Positions 11,335-23,569 of a DNA stretch of 64,000 bases are shown here, one piece after another (position 1 is the first letter of the stretch; each line of letters begins with the position of its first letter). Made by a program: the position numbers and the translations under genes. This DNA comes from Corallium rubrum. Taxonomy: Eukaryota > Cnidaria > Anthozoa > Scleralcyonacea > Coralliidae. The notes beneath the pieces are model-generated. The model searched no databases. It worked only from the letters and a program-made list of their open reading frames with translations, and was not told the DNA's origin. Where the stretch lies: the NCBI GenBank assembly GCA_964035015.1, contig OZ035998.1, positions 29,125,529 through 29,189,528 of the forward strand. Reading direction: 5' to 3'.

Positions 11335-11665
11335 ATTTATTCTTAGTATAAATATCTGCCCAGCATAATATACACGAAGCAAAGCCACAAGTTTAAAAGT
11401 AATTTAATGGATTCTAACGTTTCGTTGCTTCTGCAACACTCCTCAGAGAATGAATGAGGTAATATGAAATAATTACAAATACATAAAGAGGTTACTAATA
11501 ATAACTATTACAGATATATGCGTGGTGAGAGGTATAAAGAGGTTACTAATAATAATAACTATTACAGATATATGCGAGGTGAGAGGTATGGACTTTCCCA
11601 CTTTCTCTCTTCTGACATCTCACTTCCTGTTATATACTTTATCCCTTTGTCCATAGACTTCACCT

Positions 11666-11757
<92 letters not shown>

Positions 11758-11912
11758 TATATATACGTGTGGGTTTTGGTCTACGAAACGCAGAGTGCTC
11801 GATAACATATAGTTAGAGCAAATATAGATTTTCGCTTACCTCAAAAGTCTGCAACAGGCTGTTTCATCTTTTTTAGATGAAACAGCCTGTTGCAGACTTT
11901 TGAGGTAAGCGA

Positions 11913-11944
<32 letters not shown>

Positions 11945-12110
11945 AATAGTTATTATTAGTAACCTCTCAGTTATATATTTGTAATTATTTATTCCATTCT
12001 CTGAAGATGTTATGAGAAGTAACGAAACGTTAGAACTCATTAAATTACTTTTAAACTTATGGCTGTGCTTCGTGTATTATGCTGGGCATTGATATTTTTA
12101 CTAAGATTAA
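11335..12110. mobile_element. Penelope-type terminal repeats in inverted orientation around AT microsatellites
   Basis: The minus-strand copy at 11338-11470 and the plus-strand copy at 11990-12106 share agtaacgaaacgttagaa-type sequence, attaaattacttttaaactt, a cttcgtgtat stretch and the end tgctgggca...tatt. The same end word (gctgggc followed by a T/A-rich tail) closes the coding Penelope-like element at 44356-45878. Hammerhead-like motifs lie at 11414-11446 (minus) and 12001-12032 (plus). A 39-bp perfect hairpin (11832-11870 with 11876-11914, spacer ttttt) lies between two AT arrays. No reverse transcriptase is present. Confidence 0.6.
11669..11754. repeat. (AT)n microsatellite, about 43 copies
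   Basis: A pure AT run; a second run of about 14 copies lies at 11914-11941, on the other side of the perfect hairpin. Confidence 0.95.
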
Positions 12111-13345
12111 GATACTTGCCTGCATGGGTCATATACTGTGGTCATATGCAGTTTCTACTATTTTAACGATAATTTAAAGGTTTATCTTCTGAAGCACACA
12201 GTCAGCTAAACAAAAACAAAACAACACTAAACTGCAAAAATTCATATAATCTACAACGGATTTGACGGATGGTATTTCCCAACTCGCACCCAGGGGCCAA
12301 GTGCACGTTCAGTTGAAACGTTTTTTCACGTATATATTATTAACAAGTAATAGCAGGTTTTTTCCCGTGCAATTTGAAAGGGGAAAAACATGTACTGGTG
12401 AGTGTTTCAAACACCACAGATATATTTGCCTTCACACGTACTATCGAAAGGTAATTAAAGAAGTGCTTGATCTTCTTATTACAGAAACAGCGACAACATA
12501 TAAAGCAGTGCCTTGAGAAGATTAAACAATTGGCAGAGGTTCTTTGGCCTCCATTGCAGAAAGCAGAGATTGAGTAAGTGATAGAAATATCCAAGCTCTT
12601 TCCACCGCCAGTTTCATTGAACTTAGAATGTCTTTGTTAGAGACACGTGATTTGTGGGACGCGTGGGTAATGCGGGACTTGTGTTCCCGCGAGAAACTTG
12701 TCGGTGATCAGAAGATGTGAAGAGATTTGTTGATAAGACTGAATGTCCGAATCTTTGGATGTGTAATCTCTATTAGTCGAAGTCATAGTATAAGCCTACT
12801 TATTGTAAAACGATATCACTATATTAAACGATACTGTTACAGGGGTTTATGTGACATCTTTATGAAGAATTTGAAATATTTCAGCAACGTGTAGCCAATC
12901 TAGAAGGCCCATGCAAGGGCGTCCAGGATGTGTGTCAACACGCGTATGCAAACAAGGACATTTTTCCGAATGAGTATAAAGCATGCTTTTCACTGCTCCA
13001 GTAAGTGTCGCAACGGATGAAAGAACAATCAGCAAAATTAAAATAGTTAAGAACTTTTTAAGATCCACGATGTCCGATGGACGATTTAATAGTTCTTGCA
13101 ACAGAAAGAGTTTTGCAGACACAATTGATCTAGATGCAGAACTTAGGACATGGGCAAGTAGAAAGAATAGAAAACTTAAGATAAAGTTAACTTAATTGAA
13201 AGGAACATTGAGAAACATTATTTTATATTTATATCATTTGTTGAAATTTGTATAAATTACATTGTTAAGTAATGATGTAGTTGTTTTAGATTTGTTCTTT
13301 AAGTTTTAAACTGTAAACTGTAATAAACATAAATAATAACTATAA
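12111..13345. other. No supported gene
   Basis: A minus-strand open frame at 12847-13122 has a hydrophobic, signal-like core (LTILILLIVLSSVATLTGAV) followed by a short Cys-containing tail, but it has no ATG. It could be an internal exon or chance. The rest is AT-rich and unremarkable. Confidence 0.35.
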
Positions 13346-16300
13346 GTGAAAACACAAAAATAAAAATGAAAACATAAAAACAGAAAGTTAAAGCATAAAA
13401 ATAAAAGTTAAAACATAAAAATAAAAGTTAAAACACAAAAATAAAAGTTAAAACATAAAAATAAAAGTTGAAACATAAAAATAAAAGTTAAAACATAAAA
13501 ATAAAAGTTAAAACATAAAAATAAAAGTTAAAACATAAAAATAAAAGTTAAAACATAAAAATAAAAGTTAAAACGTAAAAATAAAAGTTAAAATATAAAA
13601 ATAAAAGTTAAAACATAAAAATAAAAGTTAAAACGTAAAAATAAAAGTTAAAACATAAAAATAAAAGTTAAAACACAAAAATAAAAGTTAAAGTATAAAA
13701 ATAAAAGTTAAAACACAAAAATAAAAGTTAAAACATAAAAATAAAAGTTAAAACACAAAAATAAAAGTTAAAACATAAAAATAAAAGTTAAAACATAAAA
13801 ATAAAAGTTAAAACATAAAAATAAAAGTTAAAACACAAAAATAAAAGTTAAAACATGAAAATAAAAGTTAAAACATAAAAATAAAAGTTAAAACGTAAAA
13901 ATAAAAGTTAAAACATAAAAATAAAAGTTAAAACGTAAAAATAAAAGTTAAAACATAAAAATAAAAGTTAAAACATAAAAATAAAAGTTAAAACATAAAA
14001 ATAAAAGTTAAAACACAAAAATAAAAGTTAAAACATGAAAATAAAAGTTAAAACATAAAAATAAAAGTTAAAACGTAAAAATAAAAGTTAAAACATAAAA
14101 ATAAAAGTTAAAACACAAAAATAAAAGTTAAAGCATAAAAATAAAAGTTAAAACATAAAAATAAAAGTTAAAACGTAAAAATAAAAGTTAAAATATAAAA
14201 ATAAAAATAAAAGTTAAAACATAAAAATAAAAGTTAAAACATAAAAATAAAAGTTAAAACGTAAAAATAAAAGTTAAAACATAAAAATAAAAGTTAAAAC
14301 GCAAAAATAAAAGTTAAAACATAAAAATAAAAGTTAAAACATAAAAATAAAAGTTAAAACATAAAAATAAAAGTTAAAACGTAAAAATAAAAGTTAAAAT
14401 ATAAAAATAAAAATAAAAGTTAAAACATAAAAATAAAAGTTAAAACATAAAAATAAAAGTTAAAACATAAAAATAAAAGTTAAAACATAAAAATAAAAGT
14501 TAAAACGTAAACATAAAAGTTAAAACATAAAAATAAAAGTTAAAACACAAAAATAAAAGTTAAAGTATAAAAATAAAAGTTAAAACACAAAAATAAAAGT
14601 TAAAACATAAAAATAAAAGTTAAAACACAATAATAAAAGTTAAAACATAAAAATAAAAGTTAAGACATAAAAATAAAAGTTAAAACATAAAAATAAAAGT
14701 TAAAACACAAAAATAAAAGTTAAAACGTAAAAATAAAAGTTAAAATATAAAAATAAAAGTTAAAACATAAAAATAAAAGTTAAAACGTAAAAATAAAAGT
14801 TAAAACATAAAAATAAAAGTTAAAACACAAAAATAAAAGTTAAAGTATAAAAATAAAAGTTAAAACACAAAAATAAAAGTTAAAACATAAAAATAAAAGT
14901 TAAAACACAAAAATAAAAGTTAAAACATAAAAATAAAAGTTAAAACATAAAAATAAAAGTTAAAACATAAAAATAAAAGTTAAAACACAAAAATAAAAGT
15001 TAAAACGTAAACATAAAAGTTAAAACATAAAAATAAAAGTTAAAACACAAAAATAAAAGTTAAAGTATAAAAATAAAAGTTAAAACACAAAAATAAAAGT
15101 TAAAACATAAAAATAAAAGTTAAAACGTAAAAATAAAAGTTAAAATATAAAAATAAAAATAAAAGTTAAAACATAAAAATAAAAGTTAAAACATAAAAAT
15201 AAAAGTTAAAACATAAAAATAAAAGTTAAAACATAAAAATAAAAGTTAAAACGTAAACATAAAAGTTAAAACATAAAAATAAAAGTTAAAACACAAAAAT
15301 AAAAGTTAAAGTATAAAAATAAAAGTTAAAACACAAAAATAAAAGTTAAAACATAAAAATAAAAGTTAAAACACAATAATAAAAGTTAAAACATAAAAAT
15401 AAAAGTTAAAACATAAAAATAAAAGTTAAAACATAAAAATAAAAGTTAAAACACAAAAATAAAAGTTAAAACGTAAACATAAAAGTTAAAACATAAAAAT
15501 TAAAGTTAAAACACAAAAATAAAAGTTAAAGTATAAAAATAAAAGTTAAAACACAAAAATAAAAGTTAAAACATAAAAATAAAAGTTAAAACACAAAAAT
15601 AAAAGTTAAAACATAAAAATAAAAGTTAAAACACAAAAATAAAAGTTAAAACATAAAAATAAAAGTTAAAACATAAAAATAAAAGTTAAAACATAAAAAT
15701 AAAAGTTAAAACACAAAAATAAAAGTTAAAACATAAAAATAAAAGTTAAAACACAAAAATAAAAGTTAAAACATAAAAATAAAAGTTAAAACATAAAAAT
15801 AAAAGTTAAAACATAAAAATAAAAGTTAAAACACAAAAATAAAAGTTAAAACGTAAACATAAAAGTTAAAACGTAAAAATAAAAGTTAAAATATAAAAAT
15901 AAAAATAAAAGTTAAAACACAAAAATAAAAGTTAAAACATAAAAAATAAAAGTTAAAACGTAAAAATAAAAGTTAAAACATAAAAATGAAAGTTAAAACA
16001 TAAAAATAAAAGTTAAAACATAAAAATAGAAGTTGAAACACAAAAATAAAAGTTAAAACATAAAAATAAAAGTTAAAACACAATAATAAAAGTTAAAACA
16101 TAAAAATAAAAGTTAAAACATAAAAATAAAAGTTAAAACATAAAAATAAAAGTTAAAACACAAAAATAAAAGTTAAAACGTAAACATAAAAGTTAAAACA
16201 TAAAAATAAAAGTTAAAACACAAAAATAAAAGTTAAAGTATAAAAATAAAAGTTAAAACACAAAAATAAAAGTTAAAACATAAAAATAAAAGTTAAAACA

Positions 16301-16738
16301 CAAAAATAAAAGTTAAAACATAAAAATAAAAGTTAAAACACAAAAATAAAAGTTAAAACATAAAAATAAAAGTTAAAACATAAAAATAAAAGTTAAAACA
16401 TAAAAATAAAAGTTAAAACACAAAAATAAAAGTTAAAACGTAAACATAAAAGTTAAAACGTAAAAATAAAAGTTAAAATATAAAAATAAAAATAAAAGTT
16501 AAAACACAAAAATAAAAGTTAAAACATAAAAAATAAAAGTTAAAACGTAAAAATAAAAGTTAAAACACAAAAATGAAAGTTAAAACATAGAAATAAAAGT
16601 TAAAACATAAAAATAGAAGTTGAAACATAAAAATAGAAGTTGAAACATAAAAATAAAAGTCAAAACACGAAAATAAAAAGTGAAAACACAAAAAAAAAGT
16701 TAAAACTTAAAAATAAAAAGTGAAAACACAAAAATAAA
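13346..16738. repeat. 3.4 kb minisatellite, 20-bp unit, about 170 copies
   Basis: The unit is AAAACATAAAAATAAAAGTT. The variable position after AAAA is CAT, CAC, CGT, TAT or (G)TAT, and some units carry an 8-base insertion (aaaaataa) that shifts the phase. The variants are not random. A block ordered GTAT-CAC-CAT-CAC-CAT-CAT-CAT-CAC-CGT recurs near 14565, 14845, 15310 and, in extended form, near 15530 and 16240, giving a higher-order unit of about 9-11 monomers. The 20-bp period is not a multiple of 3 and the array has stops in all frames, so it is non-coding. The first and last about 100 bases are more degenerate than the centre. Confidence 0.95.
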
Positions 16739-17389
16739 CAGTTAGCGTGAACGCATGGGCTTCCATAATTTCTTCTCTCGCGCCGGCAACGCAATGAAAT
16801 TTGACCCGTTGCGTTGCGTTGCCGGCGTGAGAAAAAAATCGCACGTGTATACCGGGCTTAACGCGAACGAATTAGCCATGTTTATGGTAAGCTGGGGCGG
16901 AAAGGGCAAAGGAAAAGGCGCACGGCAGGTGATGGAGGATGGATTTATCTTTTTCTCCCTTTTCACGTCGTGCATTAGACGCCTTTATCCTTCTCGTCTC
17001 ACTCCTATTCCTACCCGCGCGCTTTTCAATGTAAATGTATGAGAGATAACGTCGCGTACGACAGCGACATTGATTTGGCTTACTAGAATTTGTTTTTAAA
17101 AATCTGCATTTCCCACAAATCTACATTTGATCAGTCACGCAATCTTTCGTCATGTTTATTGAATCAGTCAAGTCAATCTGATATTTTTTAATGTTTAATC
17201 TCGAAAACGTTTTACATTTTGGATCGGGTGTTGGCAAATTGTTTTCTTGAATATCTTTGCTTGCCAAAATTCACCAAGATTCAAGATTGCATGGAATTAA
17301 AATTCGTCCTACGGCTACAGCAGACATACGATAGTCGTAGTTGAAAGTAAGCGAGTATATTAAACTTTAAAATTACACAAAAATGGCGC

Positions 17390-17412
17390 GGGGGGGGGGG
17401 GGGGGGGGGGGG
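17390..17412 (+). repeat. 23-base guanine run
   Basis: A pure G run following atggcgc. Potential G-quadruplex; exact length uncertain. Confidence 0.85.
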
Positions 17413-17733
17413 AATGTTGAAGAAGAAACAAAAGCAATAATTTCCCTCAAAATCTTTTAGTCCCAGAGCCCGGGGAGAAGGTGCTAATCACGACCGGCGT
17501 AAAGTCCCTTATACGCGAGTTTACAGGACGGGCCAAATCTCACATCGTGTTTATTTATTAGGAGTATGGTACAGCATATCCTCCCATCTAGAATTCATGA
17601 TTATCGTTAATTGTGAAATGACCTGGAATTAACAATAATCGTGAATTCTAAAGAACTAATTCGCAACCCCCAAACCCAATCCTGACCCCAACCTTTAAAC
17701 CTGATCATAAATCTAACCACAACCCCCCAGAAA

Positions 17734-17752
17734 CCCTAACCCTAACCCTAAC
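17734..17752 (-). repeat. Short interstitial telomere-like array
   Basis: About three CCCTAA units (TTAGGG on the minus strand) inside a longer stretch of related but degenerate aaccacaaccc and acccca words (17665-17800). TTAGGG is the usual metazoan telomere repeat. The array is too short to be a former chromosome end on this evidence. Confidence 0.6.
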
Positions 17753-18468
17753 CACAACCCCCCGGTGGACCTAATGCAAACCACAACCCTCTGGGAAGAA
17801 TGATTATTTTTAGTTATTTTCAAAACAAAATCTGCATTTTGGTTCATCTCGCGCGCCAGTCCAATTACACTGCGTGGTTTGTTTTCGTCTATATATTATA
17901 TATTGTTCAGTTTTAATTTTCAGATTACGGTGCTTCAGTAATTCTGTCGTTGTAATAAACAACATGCATGGACACCGTTTAAAAATTAACTTGGAAGATT
18001 TATAGACTATAAATAATCTTACTTATAAAGATGCAGTGAAATGCTGGCGAATGGTTTTTGCGTTTATAACGTATCTGCATGATGTTGCAGGGTTTTTTTA
18101 TAATCAAAACATGTACATGGAAGCCATGTAAAGGCTTACTAAAAAACCCTTTCGAAACCAAACATACAGGTTAAAGCTGGCGAGGGGTTGTTGCATTTAT
18201 GTATTTCTAGTTATATAAGCAAAAATGGAGAGCTGAAATAGAATAAAGAAATTTAGAACTATCTATCATGGTGTAGAAAAATTATTATAATCAAGCAATT
18301 ACAAATATTATCAGTACTTATTCTACCACTTATAATGCTCATTGGCCGCATTTGGGTGGAAATAGATGTTTAATTATCTACAAGAGTAGTGTATACTGTA
18401 CTATAAAAAATTAAAAAATTGGACTATAGCACTAGCAAATGTTCATTTAAGTGTGTTTATGTTCTAAG

Positions 18469-18570
18469 TTGTCTGTGGATTTTGTGGGATTACTTCCTGG
18501 AGCGCTAGCTTATCACGGTCTTGTAGGTCGTCCAGGTGGTCCAGGTGGTCCAGGTCCCACGGCATCTTGA
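18469..18570 (+). CDS. Possible terminal exon with Gly-Pro-rich tail (weak)
   Basis: After a pyrimidine-rich stretch ending in AG at 18467-18468, 33 codons run open to a TGA at 18568-18570. They encode a hydrophobic start (VDFVGLLPGALAYHGL) and then a collagen-like GRPGGPGGPGPTAS tail. No upstream exon is recognised. A diverged repeat beginning inside this exon is found at 59345, so the sequence may instead belong to a dispersed repeat. Confidence 0.22.
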   Translation: MSVDFVGLLPGALAYHGLVGRPGGPGGPGPTAS

Positions 18571-18990
18571 ATAGCTAAGAAGCAATAGAAAAATGTATGA
18601 TGTAAAGAAAAAAGAAACCCTTATAATATATATTTTGAATTATTTATACTCTCTCGGCTACCATGAAAATCCCAAAAGTAAACATAAAGGTAATTGAAAT
18701 GGAATGTGTTAGTAGTGATAAATTTTACAGGCCATAGGCCCACAATTTGGACGGCCTACGTTTTAAGAAATGAACGGAAAAAATAATACTGAAAACCATT
18801 TTCGACAATTTTAGAAATTTCCCGAAATTTTTCCTATGAACGGTCCACGATTTCATATCAGCCTGTATAGGCCTGTAAATCCGGGCCTGTATAAATTCTT
18901 TCTATAAGATGGCTCCTTACAAATTTTGGCGGTTACTGGTTGTAATATCTGCTATGTCATGAGCTGAGATGCACTAGTTTGACTCACTGT
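18553..18990 (+). repeat. Dispersed duplicated segment, copy 1 (partner 59345-59790)
   Basis: Both copies begin tcccacggcatcttgaatag and continue together for over 400 bases through tatattttgaattatttata, ccatgaaaatccc, cggcctacgttttaagaa and acaattttagaa to ggcctgtataaattctttc. They are well conserved (roughly 85-90% by eye) with small indels. The short frame starting ATGT(A/T)(T/C)GATGTAAAG is open for about 34 codons in both, then diverges. Confidence 0.75.
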
Positions 18991-20664
18991 GTTCCATCGT
19001 CAATCACGTAATCAGTAATCGACGTATTCATTTCAGGGGAATGTTGATATACTGAGTTACGACAAATTACATATAGACCTTTCGTAGATGATGTCAAATA
19101 GGTTCATCTGAAGAACAACTTCAATAAAATGTATGTCCCGACGTTTAACAAAGCGAATTATTCATCAAAATGTCATTGTTTCCACTAAGAGAATAGAGCG
19201 TTTTCATCTTACGTCACGGCGGCCATATTGGTGTACCAAAACAATGAAATGGCGGCCATGTTGGTGTACGGTATGGGAATTAGCTCTTTCTTATTCAAAT
19301 ATTTTGTACTGTTGCACCACCCCAATGGGCCACCGATCACGTGAGCGAAAACGCTCTACAAGTGATATAGTGGTCCATATATATAATCGATTAAGGATTT
19401 AAGGGATTCTATGTGTACGATTTTGTCATTTGAACTAGTACTCACTTGTTTAACTTTCTTATGATACCAGTTGTTTTATATTATTAAGGGATTTGACATG
19501 ACTATATAATAATATACCCAAGAGAGCTAGAGAATTTGCACGAGATTGTGTTGAACATTTATTAGCATATCTATTTCATAGTTTCAATATACAATTTATA
19601 ACTGAAAGCTAGTACTATTCTTCATTTACTGTATGTATTTGCATTTATGTAATAAAGTTTTTTAAATCGCGTAGAACATTAAAATTGTGCATGAGAAAGG
19701 AAACTGAATAAAGTGCAAATTTTTGGAGCCATCGAGCCAATAAAAAACAATAAAAATTTCAACAGAAGTTCGGGGGGGGGGGGGTCTGGTTGGATAGTGC
19801 GGATTTTGATGGATGATATTTTGTAACCTCGTATCCAGGCTTGGTTGATTCTGAATCTGGCATAAAATATACAAAGATGGCTGCCAAGACTTGAAAAAGT
19901 GGGGAACTAATTTGTGCAAATATTTGAAACTAATTACTCTTTAATATGTCAAGTAAAGTGCCTGAAAGCAGACCAGAAGATTGTTATTAGTGCTTTGAGT
20001 AAATTTTTTCATGTATTGGTGTGGACCACCAAACAAAACTAGATCCCAAGGATAGTGCAAAGTTTCTAGTAACAACAATTTTGCCACGTGTGCGGACAGA
20101 GCTGCCAGCCCCGCAACCTGCCAGCCCATTTTCTTGAGCAAAGCCCAAGTTAATTTAATACAAGCGAAAACTCAGACAAACAACCCAAATACAATCTCGA
20201 GGGATTCTTAAAGAGTCATTTTCTCTTCAAGACCGCAAAAAAAAATTATAAACTCCGACAAACACGAATACTGACGTCTTTTGTGCCCTTCACTATTGTT
20301 TTCCGGTCTGTTTAATAACATCAAGATATTTTTAAATTCCTCGAAATTTTTGCATAAAAAGCTTGGCGCATCACAAGAGTTCCGATACTAATACGTATCG
20401 TGTGACGTCCAGTCAATCCAGATCAAAATTGACTAAAATTTGTCAAGTGGATGTCAAGATAAGTAAGTTTTTGTTGCCTTCACAAATTATTACGCCTGAT
20501 GATTATGTTGCTAGCTTCACGTTATGTAGCCTTGCGAATCGTCTGCCCAATCACGCGCTATAAGTTCACGCAGGTACAGATACATGTAGAACTAAACATT
20601 CATGTTTACTATATGGCCAGGGTTCTTCGTACAGTTGCTTATTGAACGCCAAATCAAAATGCGA
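18991..20664. other. No gene seen, apart from the MITE at 19196-19356
   Basis: AT-rich sequence with a short G run near 19770. Scattered small open frames show no recognisable domain or splice context. Confidence 0.4.
19196..19356. mobile_element. MITE with TA target duplication
   Basis: Terminal repeats gagcgttttcat and (inverted) gcgaaaacgctc, flanked on both sides by TA. Length 161 bp, with an internal duplicated ggcggccat(a/g)ttggtgtac motif. A Tc1/mariner-type non-autonomous element is the simplest reading. Confidence 0.65.
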
Positions 20665-20886
20665 AGACAGTCTTTATTTATTAACTTTTTCAACCATGCA
20701 ACAATGCAAATATACAGTAAATAAAGAATGCAATAAATTGAACATGATTGAAGGAATGATCAACAGGACACGAGTCCCATGTGAAGACCAACCCAACAAA
20801 AAAATTACATAATAAACGTTAAGTAAACACACGATAAAAAAAACCCCAACAAAAAACCCCAACTAATACACAAATTACATAAAGAT

Positions 20887-22957
20887 TTAAGAGCAACAAC
20901 TTGGATTGAAAGAACGACACCTAGAACAGAAACTTTTCCAGGTGCGCAGTCTATTAACATCGAAATTGGAATCTAACTTAGAAGAGTAGTGAATATAAAG
21001 TTCATGTTTAAAAATGGAAACAGAAGTACTATCGCGAACTATCGGAGAGAGATTGTTCCAGAGAAAGACAATTCTGTTGAAAAAAGAATTTCTAAAAAGA
21101 GAAGTCTTACAAGGATTGGCTTGAAGCAAGTTATCTTGACTTGAACGAGTGCGAGACGAGCGGATAGAAGAAAAAGTAACAAACGGGAGATATCTAGATC
21201 GTAGAGACCTTGTTTACACTTAAAGAAGAAGAGAAGATCCTTAATTTCAAGCCAATATGATATAGGTAATAAGTTAAGCTTTTTGAGACAGTCAGTGTAA
21301 GACGATTCATAATCTTGGAGTATGAATTTCGTGGCTCGTCTCTGAACACCCTCAAGAAGTGAAAGGTCACGTGACTTGTCCTGAGGAGCCCAGATTTCAC
21401 CACCGTAAGACAAGTGAGAACGGACGAGCGCTAAATAGAGTAGACGACGGCAACGGACATTTGACATTTGAGTACAGTTCCTGCGGAGAAACCCAAGCAT
21501 ACGATTAGCTTTAGCAACACATTTAGAAATATGGGGCGACCACTTAAGGTCATTGCTGATGACCACACCCAAGTCGGTTTGATTTGTTACACTTTTAACT
21601 AATTCGTTGTTGAGGTGATAGGAATGACTAGATTGAGTACGTTTTCGGGATATCCTTAGTAAGAGAGTTTTAGACACATTAAATTTCATTTAATGCTCAT
21701 AGCATCGAGATCAAGCTGGAGGAGATCTCTATCTGCTGGTGACTCAACTGAGCGGAAGCACTTGCTGTCGTCAGCAAAAAGAGCAACAGTACTGTTGCTG
21801 GTTACCTCCGGAAGGTCATTAACATAGAGAATAAAAAGAAGAGGACCTATCACACTACCTTGCGGCACACCAGACTTAACACTAACGAACGACGAAGAAA
21901 CTCCTTCAACAACAACACGCTGTTTCCGATCATGAAGATAATCGGCAAACCATTTAAAAAGAGGACCGGAAATTCCGTAAGTTTTAAGCTTGGATAGGAG
22001 TTTACTATAAGAGACAGAGTCGAAAGCTTTAGCAAAATCAAGATAGATGAGGTCAATTTCTTTACCAGCATCAAGGGCACTACCAATGTCGTGAAATATA
22101 TTAAGAAGTTGAGTAACACATGACCTATTACAGCGAAAACCATGCTGGAGATCATATAAAGAGTTCTTAATGAAAAAAGAAACTTGACTGAAAATCAAAC
22201 GTTCAAGAACTTTAGAGACTTGGGATAGTAAAGAAATTGGTCTGTAATTAGTAACTTCATGAACGTCACTTTTCTTAGGGACTGGAACTACATTAGCATG
22301 TTTCCATTCTGAGGGAACTACACCCTGCTGGATAGATAACTCGAAGAGAGCAGCCAGGGAGGGAGCGATAACTTCAGAGCATCGTTTTAAGAGATAAGCA
22401 GGTATTCCATCTGGGCCAGTAGCTTTAGAATGTGACAAATTAGATAATAGAGACTGTACTAAGGATTCAGAAACAATTATTGAGTCAAGAGAATTGAGAG
22501 TAGACTTTGAAGGAGAAGATAAAGAAGAACCTGAGTCAGGATTAAAGACTGACGCAAAAAAGTTGTTAAAAGCATCAGCCTTTTCTTTTGAAGAAGAGAG
22601 TTTAAGACCTCCTAATTTCATCACATCAGGTAATGAGGATTTTGACGATTTAGACTTAAAAAATCTCCAGAAAGGTTTAGAATTAACGTATACGGATTCA
22701 GATAGACTAGACAAATATTCTCTTTTTCTAGCGTTAATCCAACACTTCACATGCTGTCGGGTTTTGCGGAACTTTTCCCATAGTTGAGGCGAGTTCTTAG
22801 CCTTTGCTTTTCTTCTGAGGGACTCTTTCATTTTTATGGCATGAAGTAGGTCCTTTGAAATATAAGGAGGTGTATAGGGACGCTTTAGTTTGGTTTTAGG
22901 TATAAAAGAGTCGACAGCAGCGAGGAAGGCAGCTTTCCACTTTAACCATGCAGGCAA
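20887..22957 (-). pseudogene. LINE reverse transcriptase and C-terminal domain
   Basis: Characteristic blocks in order: KATGPDGIPAYLLK, VVPVPKKSDVHEVTNYRPIS, LIYLDFAKAFDSV, GVPQGSVIGPLLFILYVNDL and the catalytic VALFADDSK, all in one 423-codon frame. A TGA follows LDAMSIK near 21690. The next frame continues KFNVSKTLLL...WSPHISKCVAKANRMLGFLR as in CR1/L2 elements. A further shift leads to FNRIVFLWNNLSP...SVSIFKHELY and the end SFCSRCRSFNPSCCS at 20887. Confidence 0.85.
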
Positions 22958-22998
22958 GATTCACGTTGTCACGCTCACCGAGAACTATATCCAGTAAG

Positions 22999-23555
22999 TT
23001 CTGAGGATTTAGGGTGAAGGAAAATTCGAGTGTAGAATATATACATTTTAAGACCAAACCGGGAGCAGTTGCGAAAAATGCAACTACACAGGCCCTCCGG
23101 CAGGAATTGAACCCACGACCTTGCGATTCTAGTGCAATGCTCTGACCACTGAGCCACGGAGGCCGTTGCCGAGAGCTCGATCGCGAGTTCTGTATATATA
23201 ATAAGGTGGTAATGCCAGGAGAGAATTGGGTATATTATTTAATGATATTGGGCATTTCACTCGATTACACAGCATGTTCTGAGGATTTAGGGTGAAGGAA
23301 AATTCGAGTGTAGAATATATACATTTTAAGACCAAACCGGGAGCAGTTGCGAAAAATGCAACTACACAGGCCCTCCGGCAGGAATTGAACCCACGACCTT
23401 GCGATTCTGTGTAGTTGGGCCTGTGTAGTTGCATTTTTCGCAACTGCTCCCGGTTTGGTCTTAAAATGTATATATTCTACACTCGAATTTTCCTTCACCC
23501 TAAATCCTCAGAACATGCTGTGTAATCGAGTGAAATGCCCAATATCATTAAATAA
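22999..23555. mobile_element. tRNA-derived SINE and fold-back inserted in the LINE
   Basis: The insertion is flanked by the 13-bp direct repeat tatatccagtaag (22986-22998 and 23556-23568). Copy A on the minus strand (23165 to 22999) has a tRNA-like head: tggctcagtggt (A box) and gtgggttcaattcc (B box). Copy B (23277-23407, minus) and copy C (about 23410-23520, plus) form a long palindrome with about 150-bp arms extending to 23235 and 23556. All three share gcaactgctcccggtttggt. The structure looks like one insertion that was then duplicated and inverted. Confidence 0.75.
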
Positions 23556-23569
23556 TATATCCAGTAAGG

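Larger units (their letters stand above)
16739..18468. other. No gene seen; G run, hairpins, short telomere-like array
   Basis: Just right of the minisatellite an imperfect inverted pair (ctcgcgccggcaacgcaa at about 16774 and ttgcgttgccggcgtgag at about 16812) forms a hairpin. Another hairpin of 24-bp arms lies at 17587-17610 and 17628-17651 around an atgattatcgttaatt core. The rest is AT-rich and without a recognised gene. Confidence 0.4.

Noticed and set aside
11518-11805. Open frames of repeated IY residues here and at 2513-2842, 36025-36246 and 37286-37501
   Set aside because: Translations of AT microsatellites.
12847-13122. Open frame with a signal-like hydrophobic core and Cys-containing tail
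   Set aside because: The frame has no ATG and no clear splice acceptor. Kept only as a remark, not as a gene.
13346-16738. CRISPR-like regular spacing
   Set aside because: The units are contiguous with no unique spacers, in a eukaryotic context; it is a minisatellite.
16755-17042. 95-codon plus-strand frame beside the minisatellite
   Set aside because: Overlaps a frame on the other strand; no domain and no splice or promoter context.
23090-23165. Functional tRNA gene
   Set aside because: A and B boxes are present, but the arms do not fold into a full cloverleaf and the sequence continues into a SINE body.
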